From Oxyruncus cristatus (taxonomy: Eukaryota > Chordata > Aves > Passeriformes > Cotingidae), in contig VXAY01003154.1 of NCBI GenBank assembly GCA_013399855.1, positions 250,106 to 314,105 on the forward strand: a stretch of DNA of 64,000 bases. The letters are read 5' to 3'. Positions 1 to 11,900 of the stretch are shown here, piece by piece. The notes beneath the pieces were generated by a model. The model ran no database searches and had not been told where the DNA came from. It was given only the letters and a program-made list of their open reading frames with translations. Within the stretch, counting starts at the first letter, position 1. Each line of letters opens with the position of its first letter. A program made the translations under genes and the position numbers.

Positions 1-3000
1 TAACCAAAATAAGATTGAAAAGAGTTCGGTCTGAGTACCAAAATATCTTCCAGAGAAAAAAACACTGAGTAATTTTTCTGAAGTTCAAGAGACATGCATT
101 TAAATAGAGAAAGGAAACCAAACCAAGACCCCCCTCCCCCCGAATGACAGCTATTTATTCAAGAGGAATGAAGAAATTAACAACTGGAAAAGTCTATATA
201 TCTTTGGTATTCTCAGATCAAAACATAAAACATTCCTACAACTTAACACAACCTAGCACAAACTTTTTAAGACAAATATACCAGGCTCAATGCAGGAGTA
301 ACTGGATGAAAACCAACATCCTGTAGACTGCAGAAAATGAAGCTGGACACTCATAATTGTCAATATTTAGTCTGTATCAGAACAATTTTTTTTTCTGATA
401 AGTCTCATCTTTAAAGTGTTTTAATTGTGCAATGAAACAAATCTTGGCACTTCAGCCCCTAACAGCCTCCTGAAAACTACAGCCCAGGTGAGGATTCCCA
501 AATCAGTTCCCAATTTCTGTAGCCTCAGACGATCAGTGGAGTAAGAATTCCAAATAACAAAAAGAGATTAAAAAATATGTCAGTTTGTTAAAGCCACGTA
601 TCCATGCTTGCACAAAGTATTTGCTTTTCATATTTATGAAATTCTGATCCATTTGACTGTTAGCTCGTGATGCCTGCCAGAAATCCCAGAGTACACAGGG
701 AGCACAGTTAAAACCATGTAATAACAGGCCACAGAAGAAATCCTAGTGGGCCAAGGTAGTTGTTGAAAGGCAATTTGTAGAAGAAAATTAGTTTTCCAGA
801 AAAATAAATGGGAAATTGATTCTGTCAGCGGAAGGAGATCTGATTGTTTATTTCTTGTTTTGGGTAACCCTGGCTCGTCTGAGTAACATTATTCATAGGG
901 ATTCCATATAAAAGAGGAGGAAAAGAAAAAGGACAATTTTTTTCCTCTAATGTACATGTTGCAATGTTTCTAATTAGCAATATATTTTTTTAGAGCACAG
1001 GTTTTCCACCAAGGGCTTGTGAGACAGGAGAATTAACAGATTTCTTCAAAATAGAGACCACTAAACTCTAAGAGCTCAGGGGAAATTATGAAAACCGCTT
1101 AAAGAGGTACCTAAAATCCAATTCTCTTGATAAGCCTTTTGAATCATTTATATCTGGGCCAGGATCATGACAGTAATCTTTACACATTTAAAAACTGCTG
1201 GCATGCATGATGTGACTCAAAGATCTATACAGGTATATACGTCAGAGTTCAGCTTTGTACTGGAATAGGGGGTTAGGTTTCCTTGTGAGAATTCTTACGT
1301 TATTTTGGGTAGTTGTATTTGTAAAAACAAACTGAGCTTCAGTTCTGCTTTCAGTCCTGGTACCACCAGGAATCAGGAACTGTGAAGAAGCACAAAGCTG
1401 AAACATGATAAAATGAGCAAAACAGGAGAATCTCAAGATTTTTTTAATGTTAATTTTCAACTAGCAGCACTGTTTACTGAGTGAGTCTTCACAGTTTTGT
1501 GGGATTCTCTTCCCACCTCATAACATTGCCGTTATCCTAATTAGTTGTACCCAAATCTTGGATAATCAGAAACTGTGTAGTTACTTAGAAAGCTCAGGGA
1601 TTTTTTTCCTAAGGAACTCAGCTTTCAAGGAGTAGTTAAACTCAACATTAGCAAATGACATAGAAATCTAAAAATCTTACATTCAAGTAGTTGTGAAAGT
1701 CATCTATACAATCTATCATATTCTGAGATATGTTCTTTCAGGACTCAATCCAATATTTCTTTGCACTTCCTAGAGATTTTAATTTCTTCGGTTGGTACTC
1801 TTTTAGTACAAAATGGAGATTGGTGAAGAAAGACCGTAAATATGTTTCAACTCAAGCTGGTTTGTTGTTCAAGGAATTTATCTTTTGTGTGTGAGATACT
1901 AGTTTTGAGTCTCTGACCTGATCATTTAAAACAAGAATTTGTATCAAAATCTCTTACACCAGAGTGAGAGCTACAAAGACAAAAGGAGGTATGGCTTTAA
2001 GTAGCTCAAGAAAACACAAAGCAAGGAAAAAAATTAGAGCTGTACAATGTAGACTGTCAGTAACAGAAGCATTTCAGTGAGTGCAAGAATGAGTGTTAGT
2101 TGGATCAATTACTCATGCAGCTAATTTTTTAAAAGAAAAGCAAGAAACCTGTCAAAATAGGGCTTTAAAAATTAATGAGGCTTCCAAATGAACAGCAACA
2201 TGGAGGTTTCTAAAGACAAGTGGCATAATTTGAAAGATATGTCAAAGGTGAGCAACTGCTAAAAAAGAAAGGAAGTAAACAGATCTATAATAGCTACCGT
2301 TTAGATACACTGGAGAAAAACAAGACTGAAGTGCATGTCTCATTAGCTCAGTCTGCCTCCAGTGCGGGTGAGAAGACAATAGAATTGGTATCTTACACGA
2401 ATAAATGAACTTGTTTCTGTAATTATTTAGCTATTGTTTTTTTCAAAAGAGGACAAGGAAAGGTGACCACAAAGAAACAGAAACAGTGCATTCTAAAACT
2501 AGGGCATTCCAAGAAAAACAGTGTAAAGATTAACAATATTCTGAAGGTACTCTGGCACCTAAAGTTGTCATTAATTAAATAATCCAGACTGACTTGATCA
2601 GCAAAGTGCATTGAGGGGAACAAGCTCACTGGAAAACAATAGACAACTGAAATCTGCTATAGTGTATCTCAACTAATTTGCATTTGCACATGACTAAGTC
2701 ATTGTCAGAAGATGTGGACATGAAGAATCCACTAGTCTTTTTCTAATAGTAGTAGTAACAATAAAAAACTAAATGCTGATGGGCACAGCTAAGTTGTATG
2801 GGTTCAGAATCTGTCCCTGTCAGCAGCAGAGTTCCACTGACTTCAGAGTTATCTTTCACTATGGTCCCATGGTAAGATGCCATTTATTCTCCTGGTAGAC
2901 TCTCAGTATCCAAATGCATCTGTTTTTTTGTAATTTTTCAGTTATATTATTTTATTTGGGTGCCCTTCATTTAAAGACATAAATGACCTACCATGCTTTC

Positions 3001-4379
3001 TGTTGACCAGCTATATCCATAATTGTTTCTTTTGGTTCCATGGCTGTGCATGCATATTCTGGAAAACTTTGCTGTGTACTGAGAGTTGTTAACTCATTCA
3101 TATACCTAACTTGCAGCATGTTGTCAAAAACATACTTTTAAAGCTTTTACAGAAGCAGCAGAGTTTTGAAAATCAAACCATAAACCAAGGCAATTCAAAT
3201 CAACCTGCTCTAAAATAAGTAGCTTAGAGCAAAGGTCATTAAACAAGTATCAGAAAGATGGTACAAAAATCTTAAAAATTCAAGCAGTGAAAAATAATCC
3301 TAAAATCATGTTGAAACCCACAAAAAAAAAAAAGTATTGAGATATCTAAGTTGTTCTTTCTTATTTCACTTGGGCTTCAGAAGCCATTTGGTCAATGAGA
3401 TTTGACAACATCCCCTGGGAAGAAAAACATGCCTCTATTTTATTTATTTTTTTCTTTTTTTTTTTTTTTTAAAAAAATTCAGAATCAAAGTGTAAATATA
3501 TTTCAGCTACAGATTGGGGGGGGAGGGTTATTTTTTTAAAGCTCTTTCTTGAGTCTTTTTAATACTTCTACTTGCTAGTAGAATGCTGTTCTACTATCTT
3601 TGCTGAGGACCAAGTAAGTTTTCTTGAACATAGAATCTACATTATCAGTTTTGGGTCTAGACTTTGATTTCTTACTTTCCAGTATCTAGTAGGTTAGTTT
3701 TCAAGATTTGGGTATGCAAAAATACAACAAGTTATGTATGTTTATTAGGATACTAAAGACAAAGCCAGTGATGAACAGGCTAAAGAGATAGTTCTTAGTT
3801 TATCTCTCAGGCTGGAATTTCTCAGAATTTGGGGGGAAATACAGTTACTGGACAACAGCAAAAAGGCTCTGATCTTAATTTTCTTGAAATATGCATTATT
3901 TCTGTGTTGTGCTGCTGTTATTGTTAACAGTAAAGTAGTGTTAGAGTGAAGCTCAATAGGAACAGCTGCTTTTTAGTTAAAACTGTATCCCTTTCCATAC
4001 TCCTTGTGGGGTTTACCTGAAGCAATCACTGAATAAGTTTCATAGACATGCCATGAGCTCCTAACTAAATCAACAGCATGTCTTCCATAGAATCAGAGAA
4101 GATGGGACTAATTTGACTACAGTTGAACACCTAGATGTTACATTCTCCGTCTAAGGTGTATTTACACTCAGTATAATCGAGTGCACAATTCAACCCTTCC
4201 TAAATTAATCAGCTAAAAGAAATCAGTCAGATCTTCTTTTGAAGAGCCATTTATTCCCTTTGACTCAAAAAAGGAAAGTAAATACAGTAAGCAATACACA
4301 GGTATGAAAGATACACCTAAAATTATCATAAATTTGGTAACAGTAGAGTTAGTGCGATGTTGATTGAATGCTGTGGAAG
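1..4379. other. Gene-free AT-rich interval
   Basis: No gene or recognisable interspersed repeat was seen. Open frames are 60-72 codons on either strand and match nothing I know. Small low-complexity spots are a C6-T-C6 run at 129-141, an A12 run at 3322-3333, a T16-A7 block at 3455-3477 and a G8 run at 3516-3523. The text near 4088 resembles the end of a CR1 copy but is too decayed to call. Confidence 0.7.
3455..3477. repeat. T16-A7 homopolymer junction
   Basis: Sixteen T are followed directly by seven A, so the tract can fold back on itself. It could be the remains of a poly-A tail or simple slippage; no retrocopy body is visible on either side. Confidence 0.8.
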
Positions 4380-4600
4380 TGATCTGTCAAAACTCCTGTT
4401 TCAATCAGGTCAACACTAGATCAGATGTAGCTTTGCCTAGTGAGCCTTGAAAGTATCCAGGGATAGAGGTTCTTCACATCCTCTGCACAACCAGTCCCAC
4501 TGGTAAAGAAGCCTTTCTGATGTCTGATCTGAACTTACCAAGTCATAACATACACTATTACCCCTTGCCACTGCCATTTTGCCATGGATTTCTTTTAGGT
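4380..4600 (-). mobile_element. CR1 LINE fragment, old and diverged (antisense)
   Basis: Read on the plus strand this is the reverse complement of a CR1 tail. In order it shows a 'caggtcaacactagatcag' type segment, 'ccttgaaagtatccaggga', 'ctctgcacaaccagt', 'aagaagcctttctgat' and 'attaccccttgcc', which match the order of the CR1 3' region. Divergence is high, and the extreme 3' octamer end is missing or lost. It differs in wording from the younger copies at 36168 and 57598, so it probably belongs to an older lineage of the CR1-C type. It is a non-coding, truncated relic. Confidence 0.7.
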
Positions 4601-5585
4601 TTTACTTTTTATTATAAAACTGTTCCTAATCTTTATGTACGCAAGATTGTTCTTCAAAGATATTCCCAATAAAAGCGAAAAAGAGCTGTCTCCCTGAAAG
4701 TCCCCAATAAATAGCTGTTTTTGCAGAGTATTTACTCTTTGAGACAAAAAAAAAAAAAATGTTTTGAAGTGACGGACAAATTCTAAACCTGGGTAATTCA
4801 GTTATCAAATCCATACCGAGCCACATTTTTTAAAACTTAATAGGGCAGATCCTTCAAAGGCTGCACTGAACAAGCCTGATATTTGACAGGATCGTCATTC
4901 TGAAAATATTGTTCCTTTCTAGTCAGAAGGAAACACTCTGCTTTTTGCTTTCTTGTCACTCTATTATGTTTTTGCAGTGGTATTGAAGTTAACAAGTAAT
5001 AATATACAGTAAATGTTTCAATACTGAGGTGTATATCATAGCCATGTAACAAAGTTATTATATTTGACTGGTATGGAAAGCCATTAGTTACTCCATTTTT
5101 AAGACATAAATCTTTCCCTTAGAGTTTTAGTGTGTAAGGAAGAAGTACTGGATACAGTTCTAGGTGTATTCTGTCTTTCAGTATTCGGGACAAGAGGTGG
5201 CACAAGAGGTGGCACTGTCTTTTCAGTCAAATAAGTCGTATTTGTTATCTATAGGGAAAACCACTTAATGATAGTAGGAATTTGCAGGCAGGTCCACAGT
5301 GTAATGTAATTGACCTCCTTTTCTTCAGGCTACTTGAATTTCTGCTGTTCAATGAATGTACTTCAACTTTTTTCAATATAAATGTAAGATATAAGGAGAA
5401 AAGTAATAAATGTATTCATTTTTATATTGGGGAAGTCAAATATAGACAACATAGTTCTATCAAAATATAAACCGTCATTATACTTCTGATTCGTCACACA
5501 TGAAAAAAATGAGTAACTATGTGAAAGAAATACCCTGGAAATAATTGGTAGAAAGTCATGCTAATTCTGGTTTGGTTTTGTCCAG
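4601..5585. other. Gene-free interval with a small tandem duplication
   Basis: No gene is seen. Two minus-strand frames of 66 and 71 codons (4626-4826, 4837-5052) have no recognisable features. A 12-bp unit, CAAGAGGTGGCA, is perfectly duplicated at 5191-5214. Confidence 0.7.
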
Positions 5586-5643
5586 GTCCTACAACAATGA
5601 CCTCCAAAACCATGGAGTCAGGAACTTACTGCTGTCCATGATG
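5586..5643 (+). other. Exon-like segment with splice signals (unproven)
   Basis: A 58-bp segment lies between an acceptor-like site (TTTTGTCCAG ending at 5585, preceded by a T/G-rich tract) and a strong donor (GTAAGT at 5644). One frame stays open across all 19 codons from 5587, giving a peptide beginning SYNNDLQNHG and ending LLLSMM. I do not recognise it. A stretch this short is open in one frame by chance often enough that openness is weak support. It could be a small coding exon, a non-coding RNA exon or a coincidence. The minus strand also carries a GTAAGT within it, near 5630. Confidence 0.2.
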
Positions 5644-5985
5644 GTAAGTTGAAACTGGGGCGTGTCTAATGCATGCACTTTTAACTTTAGCTTGCAGTCA
5701 ACGGTGAACTTTTTTTGTCTTACAGCTCACATTAAAATCTAAAATTTGAGGCTATGGAATGTTTAGCATCAAGAGAAATGATTCAAATAGTTGTAAAAAG
5801 TAGCTGAAGTTAGGTGCCATGACAATTAACTTCTCAAATATTCACTAAGAACATGGTGCCAAATATGTGACTTGGTGACTTGTCTTCTGCATGTTTGCAG
5901 TTAGTACAGATTATGATGAAATTTATCAATAAGAATTAAAAAATCCTAGAGAAGAGTTAATTTCCATTCTTTATCACCTAACAAA

Positions 5986-6142
5986 CATAGAATCATAGAG
6001 TGGTTTGGGTTGGAAGGGACCTTAAAGATCACTTAGTTACAACTCCCCTGCTGTGGGCAGGAACACCTTCCACTAGACCAGGTTACTCAGAGCCCCATCC
6101 AACTTGGCCTTGAACACTTCCAGAAATGAGGCATCTGTGTTT
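5986..6142 (-). mobile_element. CR1 LINE 3' end (antisense)
   Basis: The plus strand starts with 'atagaatcatagagtggttt', the reverse complement of the CR1 3' terminus. It continues with 'gggttggaagggacctta', 'gctgtgggcaggaacacc', 'ctagaccaggtt' and 'cttgaacacttccag'. Only about 155 bp of the 3' end is present, which is the usual 5' truncation of CR1 insertion. Similarity to the family wording is good, so this is a moderately young copy compared with the one at 4380. Confidence 0.95.
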
Positions 6143-7960
6143 TTCATTTCCTTCCCTATTGGGCTAAATTATATTTACTTAAAAAGCTGATTAAATATCA
6201 CCACCACAACCTAAAAAAGTTAAAAATAGATTTGGAGACCATAACTGTCTCATCATTAGCATCATTAGCAGGCTAAGTCAATCATAATGCCGTGGCATAC
6301 TATCTTGTGATTACATAAAATTTTCCTCTGACACACTACATGATAATCCTTCTTTCCTTTAGTTTCTGCTTTTGTTCCTCTCAGGAGAAGGTGTGAAAGC
6401 TCGTATAGACACTCCTGCTGAAAAAATTTATTTCTTTCAGTTAAAAAAAAAAAAAGTGCTTTCTTATATTTTTTCAGTGTTTGTAGGTATAAAGGTGTAC
6501 TAGTGTATATTATTCAAATCAACTATAAAGAGCAATAGACATAAATATTCCATTTGAAGGGAGCAATGTTGCCAGCAGAGGTGGAGAGTGAATACTATCT
6601 TGGCTCTGTCAATCCACTGGAATGGCCAAACCACTTGAGCTAAAAGAGAAGGGGAAGAAGCAGGTGCCAAATTGGCACGTAATTGTTCTCTGTTTGAGTA
6701 AATGAGAAGTAACGTCCAGAATGTGCATCCAAGAATACCCTCCAGAATAGCTCTCTGGTATCACTTCTGGTCCAGCTGCACAGCTGTGTCCATCTCTTTT
6801 TGAAGTGGAATCTTAGGTATTAATGCAATATTTTTCCCATAGTGAGAACTTTTGCTTCTGTCCAATAGTTAGGGACTATAGATTGTAGTTGCATCTGGGT
6901 TCAGTGTTCAAATTGTATTTTATTGATAATATGAGGTTTTTTTACTTCACAGATAAACAAAACACATAGAACAGCAGGGTACATTGTACAAAATGTGTTA
7001 GGAAAAAACGCAAAATTACAGTTCTTCAGTTTTTCTAGCCCCTTGTGGTGGCATCCAGTTAATTTCCTTACTTATTGGTTGTCTCCCTTCTTAGCTGAGG
7101 AGATAAAAGGAAACTCATTCCAAGTGTTTAATTTTTTCTTGACCATTCTTAGGCACTTTTGCTATCACTAACTGGAGTCGGTTTCTAGACAGCTACAGAA
7201 TTAAAAAGGCTTTATTCTAGTAAATTGTATAGGACAGTACAGGACACATTCTCATAAATCCTTTCCCCAGACTGCTGGCACAATTCCTACATTTGTCTTT
7301 TTCATTATTATCTTCATCATATTCCAACTCAAATGTTACAGCCATACCATCCTTCAATGTGTTTTCCTCTCCCTTTTCCTCTAAATATACTAGTACTCTG
7401 TGCTGTAAGAAGGAAATTATATGTTTGAAAATAATGCAACTGTATGATCAGTGAACAGTCTATTACAGTGTGAAATGTAAAATAACAAAAAGCCCGAACA
7501 GAAGAAGTCAATGGCTCATAGGTAGTTGGCTTGTAAAGGAAATTTCAGACTGCAGCCATCTAGATTTAACATTTTGTTTCAATTGAAAATTCCCATAAAA
7601 GTTACTGTGAGATTTGGAGATCTGGGATCAGGAGTACAAGATATTTAATAGCAGAGTGTCATTAAGCCATTAAAAGTATATTCTATGAGGGCAAGACGGA
7701 CAAGACTTTCTCACTGGAAGTGTACAAGCTCTGATCTTAGCAGGAGAAGGTATGGGAACCGGGAAAGTTGTCTCCTGAAAATTGCTAGGACAGCAAAACA
7801 GCAGGAAAGTCACCTGTGCGGAGGAGGTGCTATGGCATCCAGCTTTAAAGGTGTGAAGGAGTCCTGACCAAACAGGTAAAATGCAAGGCACCTAACAAAG
7901 AGTTTTTCAAAAGCCATACTTCTATTGGCTTTTGTGGCATGATGGGGAGTTCCACGGTTT
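6143..7960. other. Gene-free interval
   Basis: No gene or repeat was recognised apart from an A12 run near 6443. At 7670-7891 overlapping frames of 60-73 codons are open on both strands in a slightly GC-richer patch, but no protein family is recognisable and no pair of good splice sites frames it. Confidence 0.65.
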
Positions 7961-7984
7961 CCCCCCCCCCCCCCCCCCACCCCC
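7961..7984. repeat. Poly-C (poly-G on the minus strand) tract
   Basis: Eighteen consecutive C at 7961-7978 are followed by A and five more C. The minus strand is therefore a G18 run that can form G-quadruplex structures. It is the longest C/G homopolymer in the window. Overlapping short frames rich in proline or glycine are artefacts of this run. Confidence 0.95.
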
Positions 7985-10900
7985 AGGAATTCTTAAAATG
8001 GGTTTCTTGTGTGTGTGTTGGAGCATTCGTAAAACAAAAGTTGTCCTTAAAAGCCATATAACCAGCAGTGTCTTTGGCGAAACATTGCCCAATAACTTGT
8101 CTGACACTTCGGAATGTGAAGAAGGGGAGTTATGTAGATTAGAGGGCCTAAATTCTGTGTAACATAATGTACCAGTCTTCAGCCTTTTTTGCTCACACTG
8201 ACAAAGAGCAGAAGTTTAGATCTCAAGCTTATTTGGGAGGAGATCAGGATAATGCAAATTATATATAGATAAGTAGATAAAGACAATATATGCAAATATA
8301 TATAGTCACAGCTGCACAGCACATTCATGGTTTTTTGTAGATCTGCTACTACCTTTTTTCCCTCAGAGCTGAGTTTTGAGTCAGTATTTTATACAGATTT
8401 TCAAGAGAAAGTATCAAACCCAGAAATATTACAAATTCTTAATGTTCCTTAAGTAAGGGGAAAACATCTATTTTAAGCCTTACATTAGTGATTTGATTTC
8501 AAAAGTCATTAGCTGTAACCATGCAGAAATAAATGTGAACTTTTTTCTAACTAGCTATTAGCTGAAAATTATAATAAAAGAACTTCTACCATAAAGCTTA
8601 TTCTTAGGAGTGCATGTTTGAAATAGGAAATCTTTTACACAATAGTATTTTCTAAGTATAAAAGCAATTAAATGAAAATACAGTTGTTGTAGATTTACTA
8701 TTGATGTATGAAGAATGTACATGCCAGTGTACCTGTTGCAGTTGTTTGCTTACTTTCAAATTGCCTATTTATAATGATTAAGCAGAGTTTTATTGAACCA
8801 CAACAATCCAGAGTAATTAATACTGAACTGGTTTTGATATATGGCTTGGTAGTACCTAGAATATTGTATATGTCAGATACACAATATCTATCTGTGCTGT
8901 GTTGAAAGTAAATCATGATTGCCTTTATTCCCTCAGGAATCTGCCTTAGGAAATGGACTGCATAAATTATCACTGGGAAAGAAAGCAGTCTATTTAGTAA
9001 CCTTTGGAAATTACTCATTTCTGTGTCAATTTTGCCTAAAGAACTCTAAAGAAAAAAAAAAAGCATATATTCAAATATGTAAGTGGAATATATACTCATA
9101 ACAAGTGTAACTGTATAACAAAGCCAATTCCATCAAGGTTTCTGCATCAATCAGTGTGGAAAGTACCAGCAGAATAATGGCACTGGCTTTCAGTGTGAAT
9201 TTTGTGCATAATTTCAAACCCACAGAAAAAATCATATTCTTATTGTTTGTAGTCAGTCAGGTGGAGGAATAAGAAAAGGCAAAGTGTGTTATTAACCATC
9301 CCTGTAATTTACAGTAGTCCAAGGCAACAGCACTTAAACATGGAGAAAAGGGAATACAATAAATGGGAAGGACTCTTGCATTTATGACAGAGCTGCTGAG
9401 TAACACCTGAGGTATGATTGCATGATGAAGTGTTTGATTTTGGTAAATACTTGCAGACCTTAGTCTTGCAAACAAGTGTATACACTTTTTTCACCTCAGT
9501 GACTGGCTTGACAGGCTTTCTTACAAAGAATAGTGTGAATGAGTGCTGAAGGACTGGACTGAAAGCAGATCATATGTGCAGATAGCTAATGATCTTGTGT
9601 GGTTATGAGAATTAGTGTTGTTTCATTATTCTGCTTTCCGTCTCTTCTACCCGTGTCTAAAACGAAATTTAAAACCTGAAGTACCATCAGGATAAACTGT
9701 GAAATATAGTCTCTCTCTACAAATTAAAATGTGTTTCTTCTAATAATGTAATTAACAAGTCTTGTGTAATGGCTGATGTTACACTGTCCTTAAATTAGAA
9801 TATGAGTAAAAGTGAAATTATCACCCTCTTGCTGGGTACCTTTTAGCAAACTCTTCCTAAATAGTAGGATTAGATCTAGGAGATTGGCCCTTGTTGTAGG
9901 TTCTATAGAAACATTAGGGAGGTTTTAACATAAAACTACTGTGCAGGTAGAAGAGATGTTGGAAGGTGAGATAAACAAGAGCAATATATTGTAGCTATTA
10001 ATTAGTAGCACACTGATAATCATTGCATTCAATTTTAGGTTAGTAGGGGCTATTCTGATAAAATGAAAGAAGAAAACAAAATAAATAAATAAAATAATGC
10101 ATGCAGCCTTCTTTTACTGTTCAGAAACAGAGCAATGAACAAGCAAAAAGGAATCACCGAAGAGTGTCAGGGTAGCACATCAGATTTCATCTTCATTAAA
10201 TAGAAATTGAAGGTGCTATGATTTTCTGACAACCTCCATGTATGGAGCTGAAAATCTGACTGGTGCTCCTGTGGAGGAATTATGCTGTTCCTGGTAGTTT
10301 TCCCTATACCTTTGTCTATAATGTAACCTCATGTTACAACCAGAAAATATTCAGAATGTTTTTAAGCTTTCTTCTATTAATCCAACAAACTAGATTATTA
10401 AAATCTTCTACTATCGTTATAATAAAGAAAAGAAAAAAATAGTTTCATCGTTTTAAACCACAGCCACAAATTGAAAAACCATGATATATGTAACTTGAAG
10501 AGCTCCAGGCTTTAACTTGTATCTATACTGGACACAAGCCAAATTACTATTTCTAAACTTTATGCTGCTCTCCAAGTGATAAATGGAACTCCTGTCGAAA
10601 TCCTCAACATTCAACTGCTATGGAAAAGAAGTTTTTCAGAGTGTCCATGGCCCTTGGATGTCCAGGCCATCAGTAGTAACAAGTCTCCATCCCCACGTGG
10701 CAAAGTCTGCTTCTAAGGGCAGAAAGACAATTGGGAAAGCAAAATAACACCTCCAGTTTTAGTAGTGATTATTTTCATTATTATTGTTATGTGCAGAATA
10801 ATTTGAAAAAATATTTTGGCTTTATACTTGGTTACATTATTATGGCAACAAATAATGATACACAACAAAACCTAAAGATCTTGTTTTCTTTTTTTTTTTT

Positions 10901-11455
10901 TTTTTGGAAGGAAGATGATAATTATTAATCTCTTCAATGAACAAAAAAATACCCAAACAATAATAAGCAAAAATGTATTTGTGTGGCTGAATATGTCATT
11001 TCACATACTTCAAATAGTATTAACAACCAACACATTTGTGACATGAACATAATCACTACACATTTGAACACTGTGTTTTTGTCTTCTTAGCCCTTGTTTT
11101 GCAGAAAGTTGGAGACAATATTCTAAACTAATTATGAAAGCCCATCCCTCAGACACTGTCCTCAATATTTTTTTCTCTTTAGCAATCTCTTAGGTATCCT
11201 AAACCTGTGTAGGAGTCAGCTTTTGATGGATTTTTCTTTTATTTCACTTAATTTAGTCCAGTGCTTTTGAACTGCAGATAAACCTCCAGCATTGGCAAAA
11301 ATCTGGAGCAATGAATTTGAAAATGTAGGTGTACATGACGTGAAAAATATTTTCCTGTGTTTGTTCTATAGCTACTAGTCAATAAATTCATTTTCCACCC
11401 TACTGTTTCATTCGTTATGAGAATGAATATATCATCATTTTATATTTCATTTCAG
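7985..11455. other. Gene-free AT-rich interval
   Basis: No gene or CR1 copy was seen. Low-complexity parts are an AT-rich stretch at about 8258-8306, an A-rich (AAAT)n run at about 10076-10098 and a T17 run at 10889-10905. A 106-codon minus-strand frame (8698-9018) overlaps a 65-codon plus-strand frame. Neither shows a domain, signal peptide or membrane segment I would trust. Confidence 0.65.
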
Positions 11456-11501
11456 TTAATACTCCTCATTTGACCTATGTCTGGAATACTGATATGATTG
11501 G
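11456..11501 (+). other. Exon-like segment with splice signals (unproven)
   Basis: A 46-bp segment follows a good acceptor (pyrimidine-rich TTTATATTTCATTTCAG ending at 11455) and precedes a strong donor (GTAAGT at 11502). Only one frame is open, starting after two bases and encoding NTPHLTYVWNTDMIG. I do not recognise the peptide. Its splice phase does not fit the open frame of the segment at 5586, so the two are not neighbouring coding exons in those frames; non-coding exons remain possible. It lies directly beside the CpG-retaining patch. Confidence 0.2.
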
Positions 11502-11900
11502 GTAAGTTCTGTACGCCATCCGATTTCACATAATATTTTTTTAAACAGGATCGATGACTTTTATTAAATAAACAACCTTACAACCACTCAAAAACCTGCG
11601 TGCACAGTTTGCTCATGATGTAGCACAGCATAATTCTCTCAGGCAGGACATGATGCCCAGCATTAGTGACAGCAACACGACATTGCCCATACATTCTCCC
11701 TCTTTACATCTGTCATCCCTACTGCGAAAAATGAATACTTGATGAGGAGAGGAGGGGGAAAGGCTGACAAATAGACAGCTCACGCGGCAGAAGCTTCTTG
11801 ACAAACTCTCAGAGGGGAGATGTGTCAAACCTCATGTCATGATCTGCATCAGTAGCCAATGCGCTACAGACCAGAGGGGGAAAAAGTCGTATCTGTGGAT
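11502..11900. promoter_or_regulatory. CpG-retaining patch, candidate conserved regulatory element
   Basis: This stretch holds about ten CpG dinucleotides, including CACGCGGC near 11782 and TGCGCT near 11860, while the surrounding kilobases have very few. It is not dense enough for a CpG island and has no TATA-type promoter layout. Retained CpGs in unique, repeat-free DNA are typical of conserved or unmethylated regulatory elements, but conservation cannot be judged from one sequence. A 71-codon minus-strand frame (11613-11828) is present and unremarkable. Confidence 0.3.

Noticed and set aside
7845..8162. Proline-rich or glycine-rich short frames on both strands
   Set aside because: The runs are translations of the poly-C tract at 7961-7984.
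10717..10928. Frame ending in a phenylalanine run
   Set aside because: The phenylalanines come from a T17 homopolymer.
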